Below, in pieces: positions 14,801 to 20,389 of a DNA stretch of 20,389 bases. The notes below the pieces were generated by a model. That model had not been told where the DNA came from. It saw only the letters and a program-made list of their open reading frames with translations, and made no database searches. This stretch comes from Natrialbaceae archaeon (GTDB lineage Archaea > Halobacteriota > Halobacteria > Halobacteriales > Natrialbaceae): positions 1-20,389 of the forward strand of contig PUPA01000165.1 of NCBI GenBank assembly GCA_003552885.1, in the 5' to 3' direction. Positions within the stretch are counted from its first letter, which is position 1, and every line of letters starts with the position of its first letter. Position numbers and translations under genes: made by a program.

Positions 14801-15443
14801 TGCGCAACTCGGCCTCGTCGATCCGCTCTTCGACGGCCTCGAGCTCCTCGAAGGCGTCCTCTTTTTTCGCGTCGAACTCGGCGACGCCGGCAATCTCGTC
14901 GACGATCTTCCGGCGTTCGTACGCCGTCATGTTGATGATGTCGGTGACGTCGCCCTGCATGACGACGTTGTACCCCTCCGGGGCCACGCCGGCGGCCGCG
15001 AGTAGCTCCTGGATGTCAGAGAGGTTGACAGAGCGGCCGTTCAGGTAGTAGTACGAGTAGTAGTTCTCCTCGGTCCGTTTGACCCGCCGGCGAACGCGGA
15101 TCTCCTCGACGTCGCCGACGTCGTCGGTGCCGGCGGCGGTCGCGACCTGCGAGCGGGTCAGCCGGCCGTCGGCGTTGTCGAGGACGACCTCGACGGATGC
15201 CTCCCGTGGACCGCCGGTCCGTTCGCCGTCCTCGTGGCCGGGGTTGTAGATGAGGTCGGTGAGCTTCTCCGCGCGGATGCCGCGTGTCCGTGCGAGCCCG
15301 AGCGCGAAGAGGACGGCGTCGATGATGTTCGACTTTCCCGACCCGTTCGGCCCCGTGACCACCGTGAAGTCCTCGTAGAGGGGGATTTTCGTCTTGCGAC
15401 CGAAGCTCTTGAAGCCGTCTAGGACGAGCGATTTGATGTGCAT
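11871..15443 (-). CDS. smc: Chromosome segregation protein SMC
   Basis: A full-length 1190-residue SMC ATPase. The N-terminal head has Walker A GPNGSGKS at residues 31-38. Two long Glu/Arg-rich coiled-coil arms flank a globular hinge at about residues 510-670 (GVHGAVAQLGSV, GQRCIDHLKS, GRATVLPM, Gly-rich GAMTGGSRKG). The C-terminal head has the ABC signature MSGGEKSLTALAF from about 1092, and Walker B FYALDEIDAFLDAANAERV from about 1116. It folds and segregates the chromosome as a dimer with the kleisin ScpA, encoded immediately downstream. The ATG at 15443 begins MHIKSLVLDGFKSFG, the classic start. No promoter is seen in the 42 nt upstream, so it is transcribed with the small coiled-coil gene before it. 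Confidence 0.98.
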   Translation of the reverse strand: MHIKSLVLDGFKSFGRKTKIPLYEDFTVVTGPNGSGKSNIIDAVLFALGLARTRGIRAEKLTDLIYNPGHEDGERTGGPREASVEVVLDNADGRLTRSQVATAAGTDDVGDVEEIRVRRRVKRTEENYYSYYYLNGRSVNLSDIQELLAAAGVAPEGYNVVMQGDVTDIINMTAYERRKIVDEIAGVAEFDAKKEDAFEELEAVEERIDEAELRIEEKRSRLDRLADERRQALRYRRLRREKAEYEGYLKASELAEKADELETLEAELEELEGALEARQRELDERQGRVVRLEEDLADLNAEIERTGEDEQLRVKREIEGIKGELDRLEGRIETAQEGIEEAEADRREAFVAIDRKGETVEELGAEMREVKLEKASIKAEIEGREGRLAELEAELEAVDTEYDELKSELADRKAALEAAKDERNERQREQDRLLDRARRRSTAIEEAEAELAERRDGLPELREERADLERELEKAGRNRENIADVVEELADERGELADRMDELDDELQARQAEYAELEARAGESGDSSFGRAVTTILNAGFEGVHGAVAQLGSVGERHAVACETAAGGRLANVVVDDDVVGQRCIDHLKSRNAGRATVLPMTEMRERRLPSAPSGPGVVGFAYDLVEFDAEYAGIFSYVVGDTLVVEDLETARSYMGEYRMVTLEGDLVEKSGAMTGGSRKGSRYSFSRGGKGQLERVAKAITELQDERESVREELRGLESRLEDARERRSDAAEAVRSIEAELEGLEARRERAEAEIDELEAELEGLEAERESVDDRMGEVTAEIEERTAEIEGIEAEIDELEAELADSEIPTLTAEIESVESEIDGRESRLDELDGRLNELGLEKRYAEEAIEELHDGIETAQNRKAELEGRIEDCREEIDSHEARLAEKREAVAELEAELAELKDDREELKAELAEARERRDSARNAVSDVEGELEGTRERAETLEWEIEALEEEVGEYDPEEVPDHDVVVETIELFEADMAALEPVNMLAIEEYEEVRLALEELEDGRTTLVEEAEGIRERIDRYDRRKRATFMEAYEAIDAHFTEIFEELSAGTGELHLEDEAEPFEGGLTMRAQPGDKPIQRLDAMSGGEKSLTALAFIFAIQRYNPAPFYALDEIDAFLDAANAERVGRMVDELAGDAQFVVVSHRSAMLDRSERAIGVTMQGDNVSAVTGIDLSDQGVPADD

Positions 15444-15485
15444 TGTCTCGGTCTCGCCGCCGTCTCGGGTCGGGCCGGCCTCGGG

Positions 15486-15770
15486 TTACGCGACGATGAT
15501 GTCGTCGGCACCTGAACCTTCCGCTTTCTCCTCTTCGGCGTCGGCCGTCGCGGCGGCGACGTCGTTCGGGTCGGCCTCCTGACCGTCCTCCGCGTCCGTG
15601 GACGCCCGGCCGCGACGCTCCGGGACGCGAGTCGGGACGTCGGCGTCAAGTTCGGCTTCGAGCACGCGAACCCGTTCTTTCGTTTCGACGACCTCCTCGG
15701 TGAGCCCCTCGACGGTCGACTCGAGTTCGGCGACCGCCGACTCGAGTTGCTCGACGCGGTTTCTCGGCAT
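15486..15770 (-). CDS. Small coiled-coil protein upstream of smc
   Basis: A 94-residue protein. Residues about 4-42 form a regular coiled coil (RVEQLESAVAELESTVEGLT onward to RVRVLEAELDA). This is followed by a disordered acidic tail (EDGQEADPNDVAAATADAEE) and a hydrophobic end, DDIIVA. I think it belongs to an uncharacterised haloarchaeal family found upstream of smc, but I cannot name it with certainty. ATG 15770 (MPRNRVEQLE) is chosen because a TATA box is centred 27 nt upstream, giving a leaderless mRNA. It is the first gene of the smc-scpA operon (42-nt gap to smc), so a role with the SMC complex is plausible but inferred only from position. Confidence 0.78.
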   Translation of the reverse strand: MPRNRVEQLESAVAELESTVEGLTEEVVETKERVRVLEAELDADVPTRVPERRGRASTDAEDGQEADPNDVAAATADAEEEKAEGSGADDIIVA

Positions 15771-15794
15771 ACGCGCTAGCGGTCGGTCCGAACA

Positions 15795-15800
15795 CATAAA
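15795..15800 (-). promoter_or_regulatory. TATA box of the smc operon
   Basis: TTTATG on the minus strand, centred 27 nt before ATG 15770. It is the only good promoter upstream of smc-scpA. Confidence 0.68.
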
Positions 15801-15874
15801 CGTACGTCAGACAAATATATTCGATCTTTCAGTTGTTCGCCCGTGGCTCGACGGGCCGGCCTCCTCACGCCTCC

Positions 15875-15894
15875 GGTATTAACATGTACACGTT
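15875..15894 (+). promoter_or_regulatory. liv operon promoter with overlapping palindrome
   Basis: TATTAA at 15877-15882 predicts transcription from about 15903-15908. Directly downstream and overlapping it is AACATGTACACGTT (15881-15894), which pairs in 6 of 7 positions as an inverted repeat. A bound factor there would block initiation, so this is a probable operator. The TACAC inside it recalls the lactate-locus motif but is not a full match. Confidence 0.55.
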
Positions 15895-15928
15895 CCCCTC
15901 TATGCTGTGAGATCGTCTAACACGTGAT

Positions 15929-15967
15929 ATGGCGAACCAGCCACACGAGGGTGCAGACGAGCTATGA
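15929..15967 (+). CDS. Mini-ORF overlapping the livK start (12 aa)
   Basis: It encodes MANQPHEGADEL, and its TGA overlaps the ATG of the binding-protein gene as ATGA (15964-15967). It lies about 20-25 nt inside the predicted 5' leader, so unlike the lctP leaders it would not be leaderless. A GAGGGTG at about 15947-15953 could be an SD for the downstream gene. So short an ORF may be chance. Confidence 0.3.
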   Translation: MANQPHEGADEL

Positions 15968-17304
15968 CCACCGGATCACACGAACCACGGGACGATGGGG
16001 CCGCCGGAATCGACAGACGGGACGCGCTGAAGCTCGTCGGGGGATCGGCCATCGCCGTCGCACTCGCGGGGTGTGCGGAGTTACTCGAGGACGAAGACGA
16101 CGCCATCGAGGACGCGGACGTCCCCGACGAACCGATCGAGGCGGGTCTCCAGACGTTCCTCGAGGGCGCGCCGGCGGTGCTCGGCGTCCAGGCGGAGATG
16201 GGCGCCGAGACGGCCGTCCGCCGGATCAACGACAACGGCGGCGTCGCCGGCCGCGAGATCGAACTCGACGTCATCGAGGAGGGCGAGGAGGCCCTCGAGA
16301 ACTACCAGCAGTTCGTCGACGACGGCAAAGACGTCACGTTCGGACCGATCTCGAGCGGGAACCACGAGGCGATGGTCCCCGAGATCAACGCCCAGGGCGT
16401 GATCAACGTCGCGACCGACGGCACGGTGACGACGCTGTACGAGGAGGACCACCCGCCGGAGGACAACACCTACTCGTTCCGGTTCCAGAACCACGACGTG
16501 ATGGAGGCGCTGGCGGCGGCCGTCGAGGCCGTCGAGGTGCTCGGCGTCGACGAGATCGACACGTACGCGGGGATCAACCCCGGCTACGCGTTCGGGTTCG
16601 ACGAACACGAGGTGTTCTCCGCTGGCATCGAGCAGCTGACGGGCGCCGAAGAGGTGTACGACGGCTTCCCCGACCTCGGTGCCGACGACATGTCGACACA
16701 CATCGAGGCGGTCAACAGCGAGGAGCCCGACGTCCTCTTCTCGAGTTGCTGGGGTGGCGACGCGACGCTGTTGCTCGAGCAGGGCCACGGTGCGGGGATG
16801 TTCGACAACATCGAGTTGATGGTCGGGCCGGTGCTCTACGGTTCCGCGAACGACCTGAGCGAGGGGCTCGTCGACGGCCCGATCCGCTCGGGGTCGCGCA
16901 ACTTCTACTGGGACGAACCGACCACCGACCGCTGGTCGCCCGCGGCCGACCTCTTCGAGGAGGTCGTCGACGAGTACGACGCCGTCCCGACGGCACACTT
17001 CATGAGCGGCTACGGCGCGGTCACCGCGTGGGCGACGGCCGCGGAGAAGGCCGTCAGGCTCCTCGGCCGGTGGCCCGAACAGGACGAGCTCGCCGAGTTA
17101 CTCGTCGGCCACGGCTTCCACACGCCCGCCGGCTACCACACGATGGCCGACGATCACCAGTGTTACTCGAACGCCCACTTCGGGGAGCTCGCCTGGTCCG
17201 ACGACCTCGACGCGGCGGTCCTCGAGAACGTGACCGTCTACGCGCCCGAGGAGGTCTCCCCACCCCAGGGGAAGCCCTCCCTCGAGTGGATCGGCGGCTG
17301 GTAG
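15964..17304 (+). CDS. livK: HAAT-family ABC transporter substrate-binding lipoprotein
   Basis: A 446-residue extracytoplasmic binding protein. The N-terminus has a twin-arginine signal (IDRRDALKLVGG, Arg18-Arg19), a hydrophobic stretch and the lipobox ALAGC with Cys37. It is therefore probably exported folded by Tat and lipid-anchored, as is usual in haloarchaea. The mature part has the type I periplasmic-binding fold of the branched-chain amino-acid (LivK) class: EMGAETAVRRINDNGGVAGR, followed by IELDVIEEGEEALENYQQFV and a GPISSG segment. It captures the ligand for the LivHMGF transporter encoded downstream. The ligand could be a branched-chain amino acid, an amide or a small carboxylate; the sequence does not decide. 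No livK paralogue is nearby. Confidence 0.9.
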   Translation: MTTGSHEPRDDGAAGIDRRDALKLVGGSAIAVALAGCAELLEDEDDAIEDADVPDEPIEAGLQTFLEGAPAVLGVQAEMGAETAVRRINDNGGVAGREIELDVIEEGEEALENYQQFVDDGKDVTFGPISSGNHEAMVPEINAQGVINVATDGTVTTLYEEDHPPEDNTYSFRFQNHDVMEALAAAVEAVEVLGVDEIDTYAGINPGYAFGFDEHEVFSAGIEQLTGAEEVYDGFPDLGADDMSTHIEAVNSEEPDVLFSSCWGGDATLLLEQGHGAGMFDNIELMVGPVLYGSANDLSEGLVDGPIRSGSRNFYWDEPTTDRWSPAADLFEEVVDEYDAVPTAHFMSGYGAVTAWATAAEKAVRLLGRWPEQDELAELLVGHGFHTPAGYHTMADDHQCYSNAHFGELAWSDDLDAAVLENVTVYAPEEVSPPQGKPSLEWIGGW

Positions 17305-17318
17305 TCGGGCAGTCACAG

Positions 17319-17329
17319 CACACAGTGTG
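17319..17329. repeat. CACAC-A-GTGTG inverted repeat between livK and livH
   Basis: Perfect 5-bp arms around one base, 15 nt after the livK stop. The loop is too short for a stable RNA hairpin unless inner pairs open, so a protein site or chance is more likely. The arms resemble the YACAC/GTGTR halves of the lactate-locus repeat, but with spacer 1 instead of 2. Confidence 0.3.
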
Positions 17330-17341
17330 TAATCGTTAGAT

Positions 17342-17401
17342 ATGATCCAGAAACTACCCATCGACGGTCGAACCGGACGGTCACACGGAGGGCGAGTGTA
17401 G
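17342..17401 (+). CDS. Mini-ORF overlapping the livH start (19 aa)
   Basis: It encodes MIQKLPIDGRTGRSHGGRV, and its TAG shares one base with the GTG start of livH (17401). It contains the probable livH SD, GGAGG at 17387-17391. No TATA box precedes it, so it would be read from the livK transcript in the 96-nt gap. It repeats the layout seen before the lctP genes. Translation is not shown. Confidence 0.33.
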   Translation: MIQKLPIDGRTGRSHGGRV

Positions 17402-18333
17402 TGATCGACTCGTTTTTCGTGCACACGCTCAACGGCCTCTGGTACGGCTTCATCCTGTTTATGATCGCCTCGGGGCTGACGATCATCTTCGGCGTGCTCG
17501 GCATCCTGAACCTCGCACACGGAGAGCTGTACGCGCTGGGCGCGTTCGTCGTGTTCAGCGTCGTCGGCTACGCGACGGGGCTCGTGGCCAGCCCGGAGGA
17601 TCCGGTTTCGGCAGTGGTGTTCGGCGTCGTCGTCCTCGCCGCGGCGCTCGTCGCGGCGGCCGTCTTGCTCCCGGTCGGCGCGTTCATCGAGGCGGTGTTC
17701 GTCAGACCGATCTACGAGCGAGAGGAGGTCTACCAGCTCCTGTTGACCTACGCGCTGTTGTTGATCTTCGTCGACGTGATGAAGTTCGGCTGGGGCACCT
17801 CGCCGCTCGACGCCGGCACCTACGGCGGACTCAACCAGATTCCGACGACGGAGCTGGCTGGCTTCGGCTACCCGAGCTACAACATCGTCGCCATGCTCGT
17901 CGGGCTAGCGGTGTTCGCCTGGCTCGTCTGGTTCTTCGACCGATCGAAGACCGGACGCATCATCCGGGCAACCGCGATCAACCGCGACATGGCGACGGCG
18001 ATCGGCGTCAGCACGGATCGCACCTTCACGCTCGTCTTCGCGATGGGTGCTTTCTTCGCCGGCTTCGGCGGTGCGATGGTCAGCATCGGGCCCCAGACGG
18101 CCTTCCTCGAGATGGGACTCGATCCACTCATACTCTCGTTCGTCGTCATCGTCGTCGGCGGCCTCGGGAGCCTGAAAGGCGCGTTCGTCGGCGCCCTGCT
18201 CGTCGGCGTCATCAGCCGGTGGGCGATCTGGCTCTACCCGGCGGTCGAACTCGCTGCTCCGTTCGCCGTGATGTTGGCCATCCTGCTCGTCAAACCCGAG
18301 GGGCTGTTCGGCACGTGGGGTGAGATCGAATGA
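17401..18333 (+). CDS. livH: Branched-chain amino-acid-type ABC permease LivH
   Basis: A 310-residue inner-membrane permease of the LivH class, usual length. The N-terminus has the family pattern LNGLWYGFILFMIASGLTII, then GVLGILNLAHGELYALGAF. Near residues 170-200 is the cytoplasmic loop that contacts the ATPases (RSKTGRIIRATAINRDMATA, IGVSTDR). After it come GAFFAGFGGAMVS and GGLGSLKGAFVGALLVGVI, both typical. It forms the channel with LivM. GTG 17401 is chosen because GGAGG lies nine bases upstream and the product starts MIDSFFVHTLNGL. Its TGA overlaps livM in an ATGA, so the two are coupled. Confidence 0.94.
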   Translation: MIDSFFVHTLNGLWYGFILFMIASGLTIIFGVLGILNLAHGELYALGAFVVFSVVGYATGLVASPEDPVSAVVFGVVVLAAALVAAAVLLPVGAFIEAVFVRPIYEREEVYQLLLTYALLLIFVDVMKFGWGTSPLDAGTYGGLNQIPTTELAGFGYPSYNIVAMLVGLAVFAWLVWFFDRSKTGRIIRATAINRDMATAIGVSTDRTFTLVFAMGAFFAGFGGAMVSIGPQTAFLEMGLDPLILSFVVIVVGGLGSLKGAFVGALLVGVISRWAIWLYPAVELAAPFAVMLAILLVKPEGLFGTWGEIE

Positions 18334-19481
18334 GTCGGCTCTCACCGCTCGAGGAACGCGACGGCGAGACCGTCGTTCGCGTCCCCCTGACGAACGGGCT
18401 CACCCTGACGAAAGGACAGACCGCGCTCACGCTCGTCGGCATCCTCGTCCTGTTCGGACTGCCGTTTCTCGCCGGGATCGTCGGCCTCTCCTGGGGCCGG
18501 CTGTTCAGAGGGCTTCTGTTCGGGATGGCCGCCGTCGGGCTGAACCTGCTGTTGCGCCACACCGAACTCGTCTCGTTCGGCCACGCCGCGTTCTTCGGCG
18601 GTGGCGCGTACGCCGTGGCCGTGCTGGCGGCACACCTCGACGTCTCCGAGGGGCTCCTGTTGCTCCTGGCGGCGGTCATCGTCGGCACGCTCCTGGCGGC
18701 GTTCATCGGCTACTTCGTCGCCGGCTACGTGGACATCTACTTCGCCCTGCTCACGCTCGCGTTCAACGCGGTCATCTTCGCGACCGTCTTCCGGAGCGGC
18801 TTTTTCAACTACAACGACGGGCTCGCGGTCCGGGTGGGCGGCGACAACCCGACCCTGTTCGGGCTCGGCTGGACCGACCTCGGCTACGACCTCGTGTTGT
18901 ACTACACGACGATCGTGCTCATGCTCGTCATGCTGTTGTTGATGTGGCGGCTCGTCCACTCGCCGTTCGGTCGGGCGCTCGACGCGATCGGGCAGGATCG
19001 CACTCGTGCCCGGTTCATCGGCATCCCGGTCGAACGGTACGTCTGGATTTCGTTCACCATCTCCGGGCTGTACGGCGCGTTCGCCGGCGGCGTCTACGCA
19101 CTCCAGCGCCTGCACGTCCAGCCCGAACCGACGCTCTACGTGTTCGTCTCCGGCGAGATCCTGTTCATGGCGATCCTCGGTGGGTTCACCACCCTCGTCG
19201 GGCCGCTCATCGGCGGCGTCTTGCTGGTCTACCTGCTCGAGGCAACGCGGTTCTCGTTTTACTACTACCACGCACCCATCGGGATCATCCTGCTGGCGAT
19301 CGTCTTCTTCATGCCGAAAGGAATCATGGGCTCGCTGCCGGACATTCTCGCGGGACTCAGCCGGCGGGCGTCCGATCCCGGGCTCCTCGGCGACGACCTC
19401 CAGACGATCGGCTCGTCGATCCGTCGGAGCCTGTCTCGCGCGACGACTACGGTCAGAATCCTCGTCTTCGGGGTGAGGTGA
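18330..19481 (+). CDS. livM: Branched-chain amino-acid-type ABC permease LivM
   Basis: A 383-residue membrane permease of the LivM class. A soluble N-terminus of about 30 residues precedes the first helix. The family core follows: AAVGLNLLLRHTELVSFGHA, then AAFFGGGAYAVAV. The coupling loop is SPFGRALDAIGQDRTRARFI, and the final helices include AILGGFTTLVGPLIGGVLLV. After the last helix (FFMPKGIMGSL) there is an extra tail of about 55 residues, rich in Arg and Ser, of unknown role; it is longer than in most LivM proteins. It pairs with LivH. The ATG overlaps the livH stop (ATGA), and livG starts one base after its stop. Confidence 0.94.
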   Translation: MSRLSPLEERDGETVVRVPLTNGLTLTKGQTALTLVGILVLFGLPFLAGIVGLSWGRLFRGLLFGMAAVGLNLLLRHTELVSFGHAAFFGGGAYAVAVLAAHLDVSEGLLLLLAAVIVGTLLAAFIGYFVAGYVDIYFALLTLAFNAVIFATVFRSGFFNYNDGLAVRVGGDNPTLFGLGWTDLGYDLVLYYTTIVLMLVMLLLMWRLVHSPFGRALDAIGQDRTRARFIGIPVERYVWISFTISGLYGAFAGGVYALQRLHVQPEPTLYVFVSGEILFMAILGGFTTLVGPLIGGVLLVYLLEATRFSFYYYHAPIGIILLAIVFFMPKGIMGSLPDILAGLSRRASDPGLLGDDLQTIGSSIRRSLSRATTTVRILVFGVR

Positions 19482-19482
19482 G

Positions 19483-20259
19483 ATGCTCGAAGCACGAAAC
19501 CTGCGAAAGGAGTTCGGAGAACTGCGCGCGACCGACGACGTCTCCCTCGAGTTCGGGACGACGCCGGGCGAGATGGTGTTCATTGTCGGCCCGAACGGGG
19601 CCGGCAAGACCACGCTCGTCAACCTCCTCACGGGGTTGCTCGAGCCCGACCAGGGCTCGGTCGTCGTCCACGAGGAAACCGACGACGGGACGACGGTCGA
19701 ACGAGACATCACGAACGTAGACCCCGAACGACGGGTCAACGAGGGGCTCGTAAGGAGCTTCCAGATCGTCCACGTCTTCGAGGAGATGACGGTCCGTGAG
19801 AACGTCCGCGTCGCCGTCCTCTCGCGGTACGACAAGCTGTTGAGCGTGCGCTCGCGCGACGACCAGCACGAGGACGTCGAGGAGACGGTCGACGACCTGC
19901 TCGCACAGTTCCGACTCGAGGAAACCCAACACGAGGTGGCAGAGACGCTCCCTCACGGCGACCGGAAGCTGCTCGACGTGGCGATGTCGTTCGGCCTCGA
20001 TCCGGAGTACCTGTTGCTCGACGAGCCGACCTCGGGGGTTGCGACCCGCGAGAAGGAGTACGTCATCGAGACGATCGTCGAAGCGAGCGACGCACGGGGC
20101 GTGACCACCGTGACGATCGAACACGACATGGACCTCGTGAAAACGTACGCCGATCGACTGGTGGTTCTCGTCGAGGGAAGCGTCTTCCGTGAGGGCGATC
20201 CGACCCTGCTCGAGACCGACGGCGAACTGCGCCGCGTCCTGCTGGGGGTGACCGAATGA
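19483..20259 (+). CDS. livG: Branched-chain amino-acid-type ABC ATPase LivG
   Basis: A 258-residue cytoplasmic ABC ATPase that drives transport through LivHM. Walker A is GPNGAGKT (36-43), the Q-loop is RSFQIVHVF (Gln93), Walker B is YLLLDEPTSG (from 177) and the H-loop is EHDMDLV (His214). The signature motif is LPHGDRKLLDVA (156-167), not LSGGQ. LSHG/YGEQ-type variants are known in LivG/UrtD-like ATPases, so it should work, but the Pro in the second position is unusual. The FQ-VHVFEEMTVREN segment and the acidic interdomain insert (DDQHEDVEETVDD) fit LivG rather than LivF. GAGGTGAG just before ATG 19483 acts as SD. It overlaps livF by ATGA. Confidence 0.93.
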   Translation: MLEARNLRKEFGELRATDDVSLEFGTTPGEMVFIVGPNGAGKTTLVNLLTGLLEPDQGSVVVHEETDDGTTVERDITNVDPERRVNEGLVRSFQIVHVFEEMTVRENVRVAVLSRYDKLLSVRSRDDQHEDVEETVDDLLAQFRLEETQHEVAETLPHGDRKLLDVAMSFGLDPEYLLLDEPTSGVATREKEYVIETIVEASDARGVTTVTIEHDMDLVKTYADRLVVLVEGSVFREGDPTLLETDGELRRVLLGVTE

Positions 20260-20389
20260 GCGCTCCGCTGCTCGAGGTCTCCGACCTCTACGCCGAGGTC
20301 CAGGGCTTCGAGGTCACCCACGGGATCGACCTCACGGTGCGGGAGGGCGAGGCGGTCGCGCTCGTCGGCCGCAACGGCGCCGGGAAGAC
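20256..20389 (+). CDS. livF: Branched-chain amino-acid-type ABC ATPase LivF (N-terminal fragment)
   Basis: Forty-four codons are visible before the window ends, beginning MSAPLLEVSDLYAEVQGFEV and reaching the Walker A GRNGAGK. The LEVSDL opening, the short spacing to Walker A and the place after livG mark it as the second ATPase, LivF, of the HAAT transporter. The ATG overlaps the livG stop in ATGA, so it is translationally coupled. The signature and Walker B motifs are outside the window. Confidence 0.88.
   Translation, partial: MSAPLLEVSDLYAEVQGFEVTHGIDLTVREGEAVALVGRNGAGK

Noticed and set aside
15924..17339. Plus-strand 471-codon open frame over livK
   Set aside because: A frame-shifted, Arg/Gly-rich shadow. 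The livK frame has the Tat signal, the lipobox and the binding-protein fold.

Overview
The window is from a haloarchaeon (class Halobacteria). The DNA is strongly GC-rich, the proteins are acidic, and most promoters are a TATA box 26-30 nt upstream of the ATG, which implies leaderless mRNAs. A Tat lipoprotein, archaeal carA, smc-scpA and a DUF5518 membrane protein fit this. I cannot name a genus.

1-7583 is a lactate (2-hydroxycarboxylate) utilisation locus. On the minus strand are lutC and the start of lutB, overlapping by ATGA. On the plus strand are three paralogous LctP-type lactate permeases. A winged-helix regulator lies on the minus strand between the first two. A 12-bp inverted repeat, YACAC-GA-GTGTA, sits on the regulator's own TATA box. 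It recurs as a helically phased array between lutC and lctP1, which makes a common operator likely. Each lctP is preceded by a short ORF (19-28 codons) whose ATG lies about 28-32 nt after a TATA box and whose stop falls on, or within 4 nt of, the lctP start. The three permease genes share patches of identical DNA in a mosaic, which suggests gene conversion.

7637-10948 is a housekeeping stretch. On the minus strand are a four-CBS-domain protein with a possible HPF/S30AE-like C-terminus, a DUF5518 membrane protein, and carA (small subunit of carbamoyl-phosphate synthase). An Lrp/AsnC regulator diverges from carA, with a perfect 17-bp palindrome between them.

10979-15770 (minus) is a chromosome-structure operon: a small coiled-coil protein, then smc, then scpA.

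15875-20389 (plus) is a branched-chain-amino-acid-type (HAAT) ABC transporter operon. It encodes a Tat-exported lipoprotein binding protein, two permeases (LivH, LivM) and two ATPases (LivG, and LivF cut by the window end). Its genes are tightly packed, with ATGA overlaps. Short coupled ORFs again precede livK and livH.

I see no tRNA or rRNA genes, insertion sequences, CRISPR arrays or prophage genes. The only gene-free stretch over 300 bases is 657-1172, which is regulatory.
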